From Ptiloglossa arizonensis (Eukaryota > Arthropoda > Insecta > Hymenoptera > Colletidae), in the NCBI RefSeq assembly GCF_051014685.1, contig NW_027478905.1, positions 186,001 to 250,000 of the forward strand: a DNA stretch of 64,000 bases, given 5' to 3'. Shown in pieces: positions 24,121 through 37,333 of this stretch. The notes beneath the pieces were generated by a model, which did no database searches, was not told where the DNA came from, and worked only from the letters and a program-made list of their open reading frames with translations. How positions within the stretch are numbered: the first letter of the stretch is position 1; the number at the start of each line of letters is the position of its first letter. A program made the position numbers and the translations under genes.

Positions 24121-27100
24121 TCCCATATCTCGCGAACGGATTGACCTAACCCAAAAGTTCCTATTACATCTGAAAGTAGAATCTCGCCCGATTACAACGG
24201 TATGTGTATTTTTTCCCCAGGCCATTCTGGTTAAGCGTTTGGAGCAGCAGAATTGCGAAAAATTTTTTGCTTTCTCAACCATTTCTTGGCTTCAAACTCC
24301 CATATCTCGCGAACGGATTGACCTAACCCAAAAATTCCTGTTGCGTCTGAAATTAGAAACTCTCCCGATTACAACGGTATGTGTATTTTTTCGCTAGGCC
24401 ATTCTGGTTAAGCGTTTGGAGCAGCAGAATTGCGAAAAATTTTTTGCCTTCTCAACCATTTCTTGGCTTCAAACTCTCATATCTCGCGAACGGATTGACC
24501 TAACCCAAAAGTTCCTATTGTAACTGAAAGCAGAAACTCGCCCGATTACAACTGTATGCGTATTTTTTCCCTAGGCCATTCTGGTTAAGCGATTGGAGCA
24601 GCAGAAGTGCGAAAAATTTGTTGTCTTGTCAACCATTTCTTAGCTTCAAAGTCCCATATCTCGCGAACGGATTGACCTAACCCAAAAGTTCCTATTACAT
24701 CTGAAAGTAGAATCTCGCCCGATTACAACGGTATGTGTATTTTATCCCTAGCCCATTCTGGTTAAGCGGTTGGAGCAGCAGTAGTGCGAAAAATTTGTTG
24801 TCTTGTCAACCATTTCTTAGCGTCAAAGTCCCATATCTCGCGAACGGATTGACCTAACCCAAAAATTCCTATTGTAACTGAAAGTAGAAACTCGTCCGAT
24901 TACAACGGTATTTGTATTTTATCACTAGGCCATTCTGGTTAAGCTTTTGGAGCAGCAGAAGTGCGAAAAATTTATTGTCTTCACAACCATTTCTTAGATT
25001 CAAAGTCCCATATCTCGCGAACGGATTGACCAAACCCAAAAATTCCTGCTGCGTCTGAAAGTAGAAACTCGCCCGATTACAACTGTATGCGTATTTTTTC
25101 CCTAAGCCAACCTGGTCAAGCCATTGGAGCAGCAGAAGTGCGAAAAATTTGTTGTCTTGTCAACCATTTCTTAGCTTCAAAGTCCCATATCTCGCGAACG
25201 GATTGACCTAACCCAAAAGTTCCTATTACATCTGAAAGTAGAATCTCGCCCGATTACAACGGTATGTGTATTTTTTCCCCAGGCCATTCTGGTTAAGCGT
25301 TTGGAGCAGCAGAATTGCGAAAAATTTTTTGCTTTCTCAACCATTTCTTGGCTTCAAACTCCCATATCTCGCGAACGGATTGACCTAACCCAAAAGTTCC
25401 TGTTGCGTCTGAAATTAGAAACTCTCCCGATTACAAAGGTATGTGTATTTTTTCGCTAGGCCATTCTGGTTAAGCGTTTGGAGCAGCAGAATTGCGAAAA
25501 ATTTTTTGCCTTCTCAACCATTTCTTGGCTTCAAACTCTCATATCTCGCGAACGGATTGACCTAACCCAAAAATTCCTATTGCATCTGAAAGTAGAAGCT
25601 CGCCCGATTACAGCGGTATGTGTATTTTTTCCCTAGGCCATTCTGGTTATGCGTTTGGAGCAGCAGAAGTGCGAAAAATTTGTTGTCTTCTCAACCATTT
25701 CTTAGCTTCAAAGTCCCATATCTCGCGAACGGATTGACCTAACCCAAAAATTCCTATTGCATCTGAAAGTAGAAACTCGCCCGATTACAACGGTATGTGA
25801 ATTTTTTCCCTAGGCCATTCTGGTTAAGCGATTGGAGCAGCAGAAGTGCGAAAAATTTGTTGTCTTGTCAACCATTTCTTAGCTTCAAAGTCCCATATCT
25901 CGCGAACGGATTGACCTAACCCAAAAATTCCTGTTGCGTCTGAAATTAGTACCTCTCCCGATTACAACGGTATGTGTATTTTTTCCCTAGGCCATTCTGG
26001 TTAAGCGTTTGGAGCAGCAGAATTGCGAAAAATTTTTTGCCTTCTCAACCATTTCTTTGCTTCAAACTCTCATATCTCGCGAACGGATTGACCTAACCCA
26101 AAAATTCCTGCTGCGTCTGAAAGTAGAAACTCGCCCGTTTACAACTGTATGCGTATTTTTTCCCCAGGCCATTCTGGTTAAGCGTTTGGAGCAGCAGAAT
26201 TGCGAAAAATTTTTTGCTTTCTCAACCATTTCTTGGCTTCAAACTCCCATATCTCGCGAACGGATTGACCTAACCCAAAAGTTCCTATTACATCTGAAAG
26301 TAGAATCTCGCCCGATTACAACGGTATGTGTATTTTTTCCCCAGGCCATTCTGGTTAAGCGTTTGGAGCAGCAGAATTGCGAAAAATTTTTTGCTTTCTC
26401 AACCATTTCTTGGCTTCAAACTCCCATATCTCGCGAACGGATTGACCTAACCCAAAAATTCCTGTTGCGTCTGAAATTAGAAACTCTCCCGATTACAACG
26501 GTATGTGTATTTTTTCGCTAGGCCATTCTGGTTAAGCGTTTAGAGCAGCAGAATTGCGAAAAATTTTTTGCCTTCTCAACCATTTCTTGGCTTCAAACTC
26601 TCATATCTCGCGAACGGATTGACCTAACCCAAAAGTTCCTATTGTAACTGAAAGCAGAAACTCGCCCGATTACAACTGTATGCGTATTTTTTCCCTAGGC
26701 CATTCTGGTTAAGCGATTGGAGCAGCAGAAGTGCGAAAAATTTGTTGTCTTGTCAACCATTTCTTAGCTTCAAAGTCCCATATCTCGCGAACGGATTGAC
26801 CTAACCCAAAAGTTCCTATTACATCTGAAAGTAGAATCTCGCCCGATTACAACGGTATGTGTATTTTATCCCTAGCCCATTCTGGTTAAGCGGTTGGAGC
26901 AGCAGTAGTGCGAAAAATTTGTTGTCTTGTCAACCATTTCTTAGCGTCAAAGTCCCATATCTCGCGAACGGATTGACCTAACCCAAAAATTCCTATTGTA
27001 ACTGAAAGTAGAAACTCGTCCGATTACAACGGTATTTGTATTTTATCCCTAGGCCATTCTGGTTAAGCTTTTGGAGCAGCAGAAGTGCGAAAAATTTATT

Positions 27101-28288
27101 GTCTTCACAACCATTTCTTAGATTCAAAGTCCCATATCTCGCGAACGGATTGACCAAACCCAAAAATTCCTGCTGCGTCTGAAAGTAGAAACTCGCCCGA
27201 TTACAACTGTATGCGTATTTTTTCCCTAAGCCAACCTGGTCAAGCCATTGGAGCAGCAGAAGTGCGAAAAATTTGTTGTCTTGTCAACCATTTCTTAGCT
27301 TCAAAGTCCCATATCTCGCGAACGGATTGACCTAACCCAAAAGTTCCTATTACATCTGAAAGTAGAATCTCGCCCGATTACAACGGTATGTGTATTTTTT
27401 CCCCAGGCCATTCTGGTTAAGCGTTTGGAGCAGCAGAATTGCGAAAAATTTTTTGCTTTCTCAACCATTTCTTGGCTTCAAACTCCCATATCTCGCGAAC
27501 GGATTGACCTAACCCAAAAATTCCTGTTGCGTCTGAAATTAGAAACTCTCCCGATTACAAAGGTATGTGTATTTTTTCGCTAGGCCATTCTGGTTAAGCG
27601 TTTGGAGCAGCAGAATTGCGAAAAATTTTTTGCCTTCTCAACCATTTCTTGGCTTCAAACTCTCATATCTCGCGAACGGATTGACCTAACCCAAAAATTC
27701 CTATTGCATCTGAAAGTAGAAGCTCGCCCGATTACAGCGGTATGTGTATTTTTTCCCTAGGCCATTCTGGTTATGCGTTTGGAGCAGCAGAAGTGCGAAA
27801 AATTTGTTGTCTTCTCAACCATTTCTTAGCTTCAAAGTCCCATATCTCGCGAACGGATTGACCTAACCCAAAAATTCCTATTGCATCTGAAAGTAGAAAC
27901 TCGCCCGATTACAACGGTATGTGAATTTTTTCCCTAGGCCATTCTGGTTAAGCGATTGGAGCAGCAGAAGTGCGAAAAATTTGTTGTCTTGTCAACCATT
28001 TCTTAGCTTCAAAGTCCCATATCTCGCGAACGGATTGACCTAACCCAAAAATTCCTGTTGCGTCTGAAATTAGTACCTCTCCCGATTACAACGGTATGTG
28101 TATTTTTTCCCTAGGCCATTCTGGTTAAGCGTTTGGAGCAGCAGAATTGCGAAAAATTTTTTGCCTTCTCAACCATTTCTTTGCTTCAAACTCTCATATC
28201 TCGCGAACGGATTGACCTAACCCAAAAATTCCTGCTGCGTCTGAAAGTAGAAACTCGCCCGTTTACAACTGTATGCGTATTTTTTCCC
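24121..28288. repeat. Tandem pair of a 2,124-bp, 12-monomer unit
   Basis: Copy 1 is 24,121-26,244 and copy 2 is 26,245-28,288, the latter about 80 bp short of full length. Private variants such as tcttcacaaccatttc recur 2,124 bp apart (24,981/27,105). The left edge is set by g at 24,120 against c at 26,244, and the right edge by c at 26,165 against t at 28,289. Differences seen include caaaagttcctg (25,394) against caaaaattcctg (27,518), and tatcactagg against tatccctagg. An uninterrupted frame of 170 codons at 26,009-26,521 crosses the copy boundary; it is a by-product of three stop-free monomers. Confidence 0.88.
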
Positions 28289-31200
28289 TAGGCCATTCTG
28301 GTTAAGCGTTTGGAGGAGCAGAAGTGCGAAAAATTAGTTGTCTTCTCAACCATTTCTTAGCTTCAAACTCCCATATCTCGCGAACGGATTGACCTAACCC
28401 AAAAATTCCTATTGTAACTGAAAGTAGAAACTCGTCCGATTACAACGGTATTTGTATTTTATCCCTTGGCCATTCTGGTTAAGCGTTTGGAGCAGCAGAA
28501 GTGCGAAAAATTTATTGTCTTCTCAACCATTTCTTAGTTTCAAAGTCCCATATCTCGCGAACGGATTGACCTGACACAAAAGTTCCTATTGTAACTGAAA
28601 GCAGAAACTCGTCCGATTACAACGGTATGGGTATTTTTTCCCTAGGCCATTCTGGTTAAGCTTTTGGAGCAGCAGAAGTGCGAAAAATTTGTTGTCGTCT
28701 CAACCATTTCTTAGCTTCAAAGTCCCATATCTCGCGAACGGATTGACCTAACCCAAAAGTTCCTATTACATCTGAAAGTAGAATCTCGCCCGATTACAGC
28801 GGTATGTGTATTTTTTCCCCAGGCCATTCTGGTTAAGCGTTTGGAGCAGCAGAATTGCGAAAAATTTTTTGCTTTCTCAACCATTTCTTGGCTTCAAACT
28901 CCCATATCTCGCGAACGGATTGACCTAACCCAAAAATTCCTGTTGCATCTGAAAGTAGAAGCTCGCCCGATTACAGCGGTATGTAATTTTTTCCCTAGGC
29001 CATTCTGGTTAAGCGTTTGGAGCAGCAGAATTGCGAAAAATTTTTTGCCTTCTCAACCATTTCTTGGCTTCAAACTCTCATATCTCGCGAACGGATTGAC
29101 CTAACCCAAAAGTTCCTATTGTAACTGAAAGCAGAAACTCGCCCGATTACAACTGTATGCGTATTTTTTCCCTAGGCCATTCTGGTTAAGCGATTGGAGC
29201 AGCAGAAGTGCGAAAAATTTGTTGTCTTGTCAACCATTTCTTAGCTTCAAAGTCCCATATCTCGCGAACGGATTGACCTAACCCAAAAGTTCCTATTACA
29301 TCTGAAAGTAGAAACTCGCCCGATTACAACGGTATGTGTATTTTTTCCCCAGGCCATTCTGGTTAAGCGTTTGTAGCAGCAGAATTGCGAAAAATTTTAT
29401 GCCTTCTCAACCATTTCTTAGCTTCAAAGTCCCATATCTCGCGAACGGATTGACCTAACCCAAAAGTTCCTATTACATCTGAAAGTACAAACTCGCCCGA
29501 TTACAACGGTATGTGTATTTGTTCCCTAGGCCATTCTGGTTAAGCGTTTGGAGCAGCAGAAGTGCGAAAAATTTACTGTCTTCTCAACCATTTCTTAGCT
29601 TCAAAGTCCCATATCTCGCGAACGGATTGACCTAACCCAAAAATTCCTATTGCGTCTGGAAGTACAAACTCGCAAGATTACAAAGATATGTGTATTTTTT
29701 CCCTAGCCCATTCTGGTTAAGCGATTGGAGCAGCAGAAGTGCGAAAAATTTGTTGTCTTGTCAACCATTTCTTAGCTTCAAAGTCCCATATCTCGCGAAC
29801 GAATTGACCTAACCCAAAAGTTCCTATTGTAACTGAAAGCAGAAACTCGTCCGATTACAACGGTATGTGTTTTTTTTTCCCTAGCCCATTCTGGTTAAGC
29901 GATTGGAGCAGCAGAAGTGCGAAAAATTTGTTGTCTCGTCAACCATTTCTTAGCTTCAAAGTCCCATATCTCGCGAACGGATTGACCTGACCCAAAAGTT
30001 CCTATTGTAATTGAAAGCAGAAACTCGTCCGATTACAACGGTATGGGTATTTTATCCCTAGGCCATTCTGGTTAAGTTTTTGGAGCAGCAGAAGTGCGAA
30101 AAATTTGTTGTCTTCTCAACCATTTCTTAGCTTCAAAGTCCCATATCTCGCGAACGGATTGTCCAAACCCAAAAATTCCTGCTGCGTCTGAAAGTAGAAA
30201 CTCGCCCGATTACAACTGTATGCGTATTTTTTCCCTAGGCCATTCTGGTTAAGCGATTGGAGCAGCAGAAGTGCGAAAAATTTGTTGTCTTGTCCACCAT
30301 TTCTTAGCTTCAAAGTCCCATATCTCGCGAACGGATTGACCTAACCCAAAAGTTCCTATTACATCTGAAAGTAGAATCTCGCCCGATTACAACGGTATGT
30401 GTATTTTTTCCCCAGGCCATTCTGGTTAAGCATTTGGAGCAGCAGAATTGCGAAAAATTTTTTGCTTTCTCAACCATTTCTTGGCTTCAAACTCCCATAT
30501 CTCGCGAACGGATTGACCTAACCCAAAAATTCCTATTGCATCTGAAAGTAGAAACTCGCCCGATTACAGCGGTATGTGTATTTTTTCCCTAGGCCATTCT
30601 GGTTATGCGTTTGGGGCAGCAGAAGTGCGAAAAATTTGTTGTCTTCTCAACCATTTCTTAGCTTCAAGGTCCCATATCTCGCGAACGGATTGACCAAACC
30701 CAAAAATTCCTGCTGCGTCTGAAAGTAGAAACTAGCCCGATTACAACTGTATGCGTATTTTTTCCCTAGGCCATTCTGGTTAAGCGCTGGAGCAGCAGAA
30801 GTGCGACAAATTTGTTGTCTTCTCAACCATTTCTTAGCTTCAAACTCCCATATCTCGCGAACGGATTGACCTAACCCAAAAATTCCTATTGTAACTGAAA
30901 GTAGAAACTCGTCCGATTACAACGGTATTTGTATTTTATCCCTTGGCCATTCTGGTTAAGCGTTTGGAGCAGCAGAAGTGCGAAAAATTTATTGTCTTCT
31001 CAACCATTTCTTAGTTTCAAAGTCCCATATCTCGCGAACGGATTGACCTAACACAAAAGTTCCTATTGTAACTGAAAGCAGAAACTCGTCCGATTACAAC
31101 GGTATGGGTATTTTTTCCCTAGGCCATTCTGGTTAAGCTTTTGGAGCAGCAGAAGTGCGAAAAATTTGTTGTCTTCTCAACCATTTCTTAGCTTCAAAGT

Positions 31201-34200
31201 CCCATATCTCGCGAACGGATTGACCAAACCCGAAAATTCCTGCTGCGTCTGAAAGTAGAAACTCGCCCGATTACAGCTGTATGCGTATTTGTTCCCTAGG
31301 CCATTCTGGTTAAGCGATTGGAGCAGCAGAAGTGCGAAAAATTTGTTGTCTTGTCAACCATTTCTTAGCTTCAAAGTCCCATATCTCGCGAACGGATTGA
31401 CCTAAGCCAAAAGTTCCTATTACATCTGAAAGTAGAAACTCGCCCGATTACAACGGTATGTGTATTTTTTCCCCAGGCCATTCTGGTTAAGCGTTTGTAG
31501 CAGCAGAATTGCGAAAAATTTTATGCCTTCTCAACCATTTCTTAGCTTCAAAGTCCCATATCTCGCGAACGGATTGACCTAACCCAAAAGTTCCTATTAC
31601 ATCTGAAAGTACAAACTAGCGCGATTACAACGGTATGTGTATTTGTTCCCTAGGCCATTCTGGTTAAGCGTTTGGAGCAGCAGAAGTGCGAAAAATTTAT
31701 TGTCTTCTCAACCATTTCTTAGCTTCAAAGTCCCATATCTCGCGAACGGATTGACCTAACCCAAAAATTCCTATTGCGTCTGGAAGTACAAACTCGCAAG
31801 ATTACAAAGATATGTGTATTTTTTCCCTAGCCCATTCTGGTTAAGCGATTGGAGCAGCAGAAGTGCGAAAAATTTGTTGTCTTGTCAACCATTTCTTAGC
31901 TTCAAAGTCCCATATCTCGCGAACGAATTGACCTAACCCAAAAGTTCCTATTGTAACTGAAAGCAGAAACTCGTCCGATTACAACGGTATGGGTATTTTT
32001 TCCCTAGGCCATTCTGGTTAAGCTTTTGGAGCAGCAGAAGTGCGAAAAATTTGTTGTCTTCTCAACCATTTCTTAGATTCAAAGTCCCATATCTCGCGAA
32101 CGGATTGACCAAACCCAAAAATTCCTGCTGCGTCTGAAAGTAGAAACTCGCCCGATTACAACTGTATGCGTATTTTTTCCCTAGGCCAACCTGGTCAAGC
32201 CATTGGAGCAGCAGAAGTGCGAAAAATTTGTTGTCTTGTCAACCATTTCTTAGCTTCAAAGTCCCATATCTCGCGAACGGATTGACCTAACCCAAAAGTT
32301 CCTATTACATCTGAAAGTAGAAACTCGCCCGATTACAACGGTATGTGTATTTTTTCCCCAGGCTATTCTGGTTAAGCGTTTGGAGCAGCAGAATTGCGAA
32401 AAATTTTATGCCTTCTCAACCATTTCTTGGCTTCAAACTCCCATATCTCGCGAACGGATTGACCTAACCCAAAAATTCCTATTGCGTCTGAAAGCACAAA
32501 CTCGCACGATTACAACGGTATGTGTTTTTTTTCCCTAGCCCATTCTGGTTAAGCGATTGGAGCAGCAGAAGTGCGAAAAATTTGTTGTCTCGTCAACCAT
32601 TTCTTAGCTTCAAAGTCCCATATCTCGCGAACGGATTGACCTGACCCAAAAGTTCCTATTGTAACTGAAAGCAGAAACTCGTCCGATTACAACGGTATGG
32701 GTATTTTATCCCCAGGCCATTCTGGTTAAGCGTTTGGAGCGGCAGAATTGCGAAAAATTTTAAGCTTTCTCAACCATTTCTTGGCTTCAAACTCCCATAT
32801 CTCGCGAACGGATTGAACGAACCCAAAAATTCCTATTGCATCTGAAAGTAGAAACTCGCCCGATTACAACGGTATGTGTATTTTTTCGCTAGGCCATTCT
32901 GGTTAAGCGTTTGGAGCAGCAGAATTGCGAAAAATTTTTTGCCTTCTCAACCATTTCTTTGCTTCAAACTCTCATATCTCGCGAACGGATTGACCTAACC
33001 CAAAAATTCCTATTGCATCTGAAAGTAGAAGCTCGCCCGATTACAGCGGTATGTGTATTTTTTCCCTAGGCCATTCTGGTTATGCGTTTGGAGCAGCAGA
33101 AGTGCGAAAAATTTGTTGTCTTCTCAACCATTTCTTAGCTTCAAAGTCCCATATCTCGCGAACGGATTCACCTAACCCAAAAATTCCTATTGCATCTGAA
33201 AGTAGAAACTCGCCCGATTACAGCGGTATGTGTATTTTTTCCCTAGGCCATTCTGGTTATGCGTTTGGGGCAGCAGAAGTGCGAAAAATTTGTTGTCTTC
33301 TCAACCATTTCTTAGCTTCAAGGTCCCATATCTCGCGAACGGATTGACCAAACCCAAAAATTCCAGCTGCGTCTGAAAGTAAAAACTAGCCCGAGTACAA
33401 CTGTATGCGTATTTTTTCCCTAGGCCATTCTGGTTAAGCGCTGGAGCAGCAGAAGTGCGACAAATTTGTTGTCTTCTCAACCATTTCTTAGCTTCAAACT
33501 CCCATATCTCGCGAACGGACTGACCAAACCCAAAAGTTTCTATTGTAACTGAAAGCAGAAACTCGTCCGATTACAACGGTATGGGTGTTTTATCCCTAGG
33601 CCATTCTGGTTAAGCGATTGGAGCAGCAGAAGTTCGAAAAATTTGTTGTCTTGTCCACCATTTCTTAGCTTCAAAGTCCCATATCTCGCGAACGGATTGA
33701 CCTAACCCAAAAGTTCCTATTACATCTGAAAGTAGAATCTCGCCCGATTACAACGGTATGTGTATTTTTTCCCCAGGCCATTCTGGTTAAGCGTTTGGAG
33801 CAGCAGAATTGCGAAAAATTTTTTGCTTTCTCAACCATTTCTTGGCTTCAAACTCCCATATCTCGCGAACGGATTGACCTAAACCAAAAATTCCTGTTGC
33901 GTCTGAAATTAGAAACTCTCCCGATTACAACGGTATGTGTATTTTTTCGCTAGGCCATTCTGGTTAAGCGTTTGGAGCAGCAGAATTGCGAAAAATTTTT
34001 TGCCTTCTCAACCATTTCTTGGCTGCAAACTCTCATATCTCGCGAACGGATTGACCTAACCCAAAAATTCCTATTGCATCTGAAAGTAGAAGCTCGCCCG
34101 ATTACAGCGGTATGTGTATTTTTTCCCTAGGCCATACTGGTTATGCGTTTGGAGCAGCAGAAGTGCGAAAAATTTGTTGTCTTCTCAACCATTTCTTAGC

Positions 34201-36423
34201 TTCAAAGTCCCATATCTCGCGAACGGATTGACCTAACCCAAAAATTCCTATTGCATCTGAAAGTAGAAACTCGCCCGATTACAACGGTATGTGAATTTTT
34301 TCCCTAGGCCATTCTGGTTAAGCGTTTGTAGCAGCAGAAGTGCGAAAAATTTGTTGTCTTCTCAACCATTTCTTAGCTTCAAAGTCCCATATCTCGCGAA
34401 CGGATTGACCTAACCCAAAAATTCCTATTGTAACTGAAAGTAGAAACTCGTCCGATTACAACGGTATGTGTATTTTTTCGCTAGGCCATTCTGGTTAAGC
34501 GTTTGGAGCAGCAGAATTGCGAAAAATTTTTTGCCTTCTCAACCATTTCTTGGCTTCAAACTCTCATATCTCGCGAACGGATTGACCTAACCCAAAAGTT
34601 CCTATTGTAACTGAAAGCAGAAACTCGCCCGATTACAACTGTATGCGTATTTTTTCCCTAGGCCATTCTGGTTAAGCGATTGGAGCAGCAGAAGTGCGAA
34701 AAATTTGTTGTCTTGTCAACCATTTCTTAGCTTCAAAGTCCCATATCTCGCGAACGGATTGACCTAACCCAAAAGTTCCTATTACATCTGAAAGTAGAAA
34801 CTCGCCCGATTACAACGGTATGTGTATTTTTTCCCCAGGCCATTCTGGTTAAGCGTTTGTAGCAGCAGAATTGCGAAAAATTTTATGCCTTCTCAACCAT
34901 TTCTTAGCTTCAAAGTCCCATATCTCGCGAACGGATTGACCTAACCCAAAAGTTCCTATTACATCTGAAAGTACAAACTCGCCCGATTACAACGGTATGT
35001 GTATTTGTTCCCTAGGCCATTCTGGTTAAGCGTTTGGAGCAGCAGAAGTGCGAAAAATTTATTGTCTTCTCAACCATTTCTTAGCTTCAAAGTCCCATAT
35101 CTCGCGAACGGATTGACCTAACCCAAAAATTCCTATTGCGTCTGGAAGTACAAACTCGCAAGATTACAAAGATATGTGTATTTTTTCCCTAGCCCATTCT
35201 GGTTAAGCGATTGGAGCAGCAGAAGTGCGAAAAATTTGTTGTCTTGTCAACCATTTCTTAGCTTCAAAGTCCCATATCTCGCGAACGAATTGACCTAACC
35301 CAAAAGTTCCTATTGTAACTGAAAGCAGAAACTCGTCCGATTACAACGGTATGGGTATTTTTTCCCTAGGCCATTCTGGTTAAGCTTTTGGAGCAGCAGA
35401 AGTGCGAAAAATTTGTTGTCTTCTCAACCATTTCTTAGATTCAAAGTCCCATATCTCGCGAACGGATTGACCAAACCCAAAAATTCCTGCTGCGTCTGAA
35501 AGTAGAAACTCGCCCGATTACAACTGTATGCGTATTTTTTCCCTAGGCCAACCTGGTCAAGCCATTGGAGCAGCAGAAGTGCGAAAAATTTGTTGTCTTG
35601 TCAACCATTTATTAGCTTCAAAGTCCCATATCTCGCGAACGGATTGACCTAACCCAAAAGTTCCTATTACATCTGAAAGTAGAAACTCGCCCGATTACAA
35701 CTGTATGTGTATTTTTTCCCCAGGCCATCCTGGTTAAGCGTTTGGAGCAGCAGAATTGCGAAAAATTTTATGCCTTCTCAACCATTTCTTGGCTTCAAAC
35801 TCCCATATCTCGCGAACGAATTGACCTAACCCAAAAATTCCTATTGCGTCTGAAAGTACAAACTCGAACGATTACAACGGTATGTGTTTTTTTTTCCCTA
35901 GCCCATTCTGGTTAAGCGATTGGAGCAGCAGAAGTGCGAAAAATTTGTTGTCTTCTCAACCATTTCTTAGCTTCAAGGTCCCATATCTCGCGAACGGATT
36001 GACCAAACCCAAAAATTCCTGCTGCGTCTGAAAGTAGAAACTAGCCCGATTACAACTGTATGCGTATTTTTTCCCTAGGCCATTCTGGTTAAGCGCTGGA
36101 GCAGCAGAAGTGCGACAAATTTGTTGTCTTCTCAACCATTTCTTAGCTTCAAACTCCCATATCTCGCGAACGGATTGACCTAACCCAAAAATTCCTATTG
36201 TAACTGAAAGTAGAAGCTCGTCCGATTACAACGGTATTTGTATTTTATCCCTTGGCCATTCTGGTTAAGCGTTTGGAGCAGCAGAAGTGCGAAAAATTTA
36301 TTGTCTTCTCAACCATTTCTTAGTTTCAAAGTCCCATATCTCGCGAACGGATTGACCTAACACAAAAGTTCCTATTGTAACTGAAAGCAGAAACTCGTCC
36401 GATTACAACGGTATGGGTATTTT
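28289..36423. repeat. Domain C, middle part: interleaved 12- and 19-monomer paralogy
   Basis: About 46 monomers lie here. The private monomer with ggaagtacaaactcgcaag recurs at 29,669, 31,793 and 35,155, spaced 2,124 bp (12 monomers) and 3,362 bp (19 monomers), and again at 37,279 (2,124 bp on). The gtttgtagcagcag variant recurs at 29,371 and 31,495 (2,124 bp) and at 34,858 (5,487 bp, 31 monomers). The blocks are therefore related but the register is broken by later gains and losses. A 1-bp-short monomer (cggtatgtaatttt) occurs near 28,979. Confidence 0.75.
30020..32760. repeat. Long-range block paired with about 39,220-41,960
   Basis: An ordered set of variants here is repeated about 9,202 bp (52 monomers) downstream. 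It comprises ggattgtccaaac, the ttggggcagcag monomer, gaaactagcccg, cgctggagcag with cgacaaattt, ttatcccttggcc, cccgaaaattcc and agcacaaactcgcacg. The partner has small differences, for example gaaagcacaaac (32,493) against gagagcacaaac (41,692). Edges are approximate. Confidence 0.7.
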
Positions 36424-36777
36424 TTCCCTAGGCCATTCTGGTTAAGCTTTTGGAGCAGCAGAAGTGCGAAAAATTTGTTGTCTTCTCAACCATTTCTTAG
36501 CTTCAAAGTCCCATATCTCGCGAACGGATTGACCAAACCCGAAAATTCCTGCTGCGTCTGAAAGTAGAAACTCGCCCGATTACAACTGTATGCGTATTTG
36601 TTCCCTAGGCCATTCTGGTTAAGCTTTTGGAGCAGCAGAAGTGCGAAAAATTTGTTGTCTTCTCAACCATTTCTTAGCTTCAAAGTCCCATATCTCGCGA
36701 ACGGATTGACCAAACCCGAAAATTCCTGCTGCGTCTGAAAGTAGAAACTCGCCCGATTACAACTGTATGCGTATTTG
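36424..36777. repeat. Exact tandem duplication of one 177-bp monomer
   Basis: Copies 36,424-36,600 and 36,601-36,777 read identically over all 177 bases, including the uncommon accaaacccgaaaattcc and gcgtatttgttccc variants. The related block at about 40,340-40,520 has this monomer only once, so the extra copy is local and recent. It is the smallest higher-order event visible in the window. Confidence 0.92.
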
Positions 36778-37333
36778 TTCCCTAGGCCATTCTGGTTAAG
36801 CGATTGGAGCAGCAGAAGTGCGAAAAATTTGTTGTCTTGTCAACCATTTCTTAGCTTCAAAGTCCCATATCTCGCGAACGGATTGACCTAAGCCAAAAGT
36901 TCCTATTACATCTGAAAGTAGAAACTCGCCCGATTACAACGGTATGTGTATTTTTTCCCCAGGCCATTCTGGTTAAGCGTTTGTAGCAGCAGAATTGCGA
37001 AAAATTTTATGCCTTCTCAACCATTTCTTAGCTTCAAAGTCCCATATCTCGCGAACGGATTGACCTAACCCAAAAGTTCCTATTACATCTGAAAGTACAA
37101 ACTAGCCCGATTACAACGGTATGTGTATTTGTTCCCTAGGCCATTCTGGTTAAGCGTTTGGAGCAGCAGAAGTGCGAAAAATTTATTGTCTTCTCAACCA
37201 TTTCTTAGCTTCAAAGTCCCATATCTCGCGAACGGATTGACCTAACCCAAAAATTCCTATTGCGTCTGGAAGTACAAACTCGCAAGATTACAAAGATATG
37301 TGTATTTTTTCCCTAGCCCATTCTGGTTAAGCG

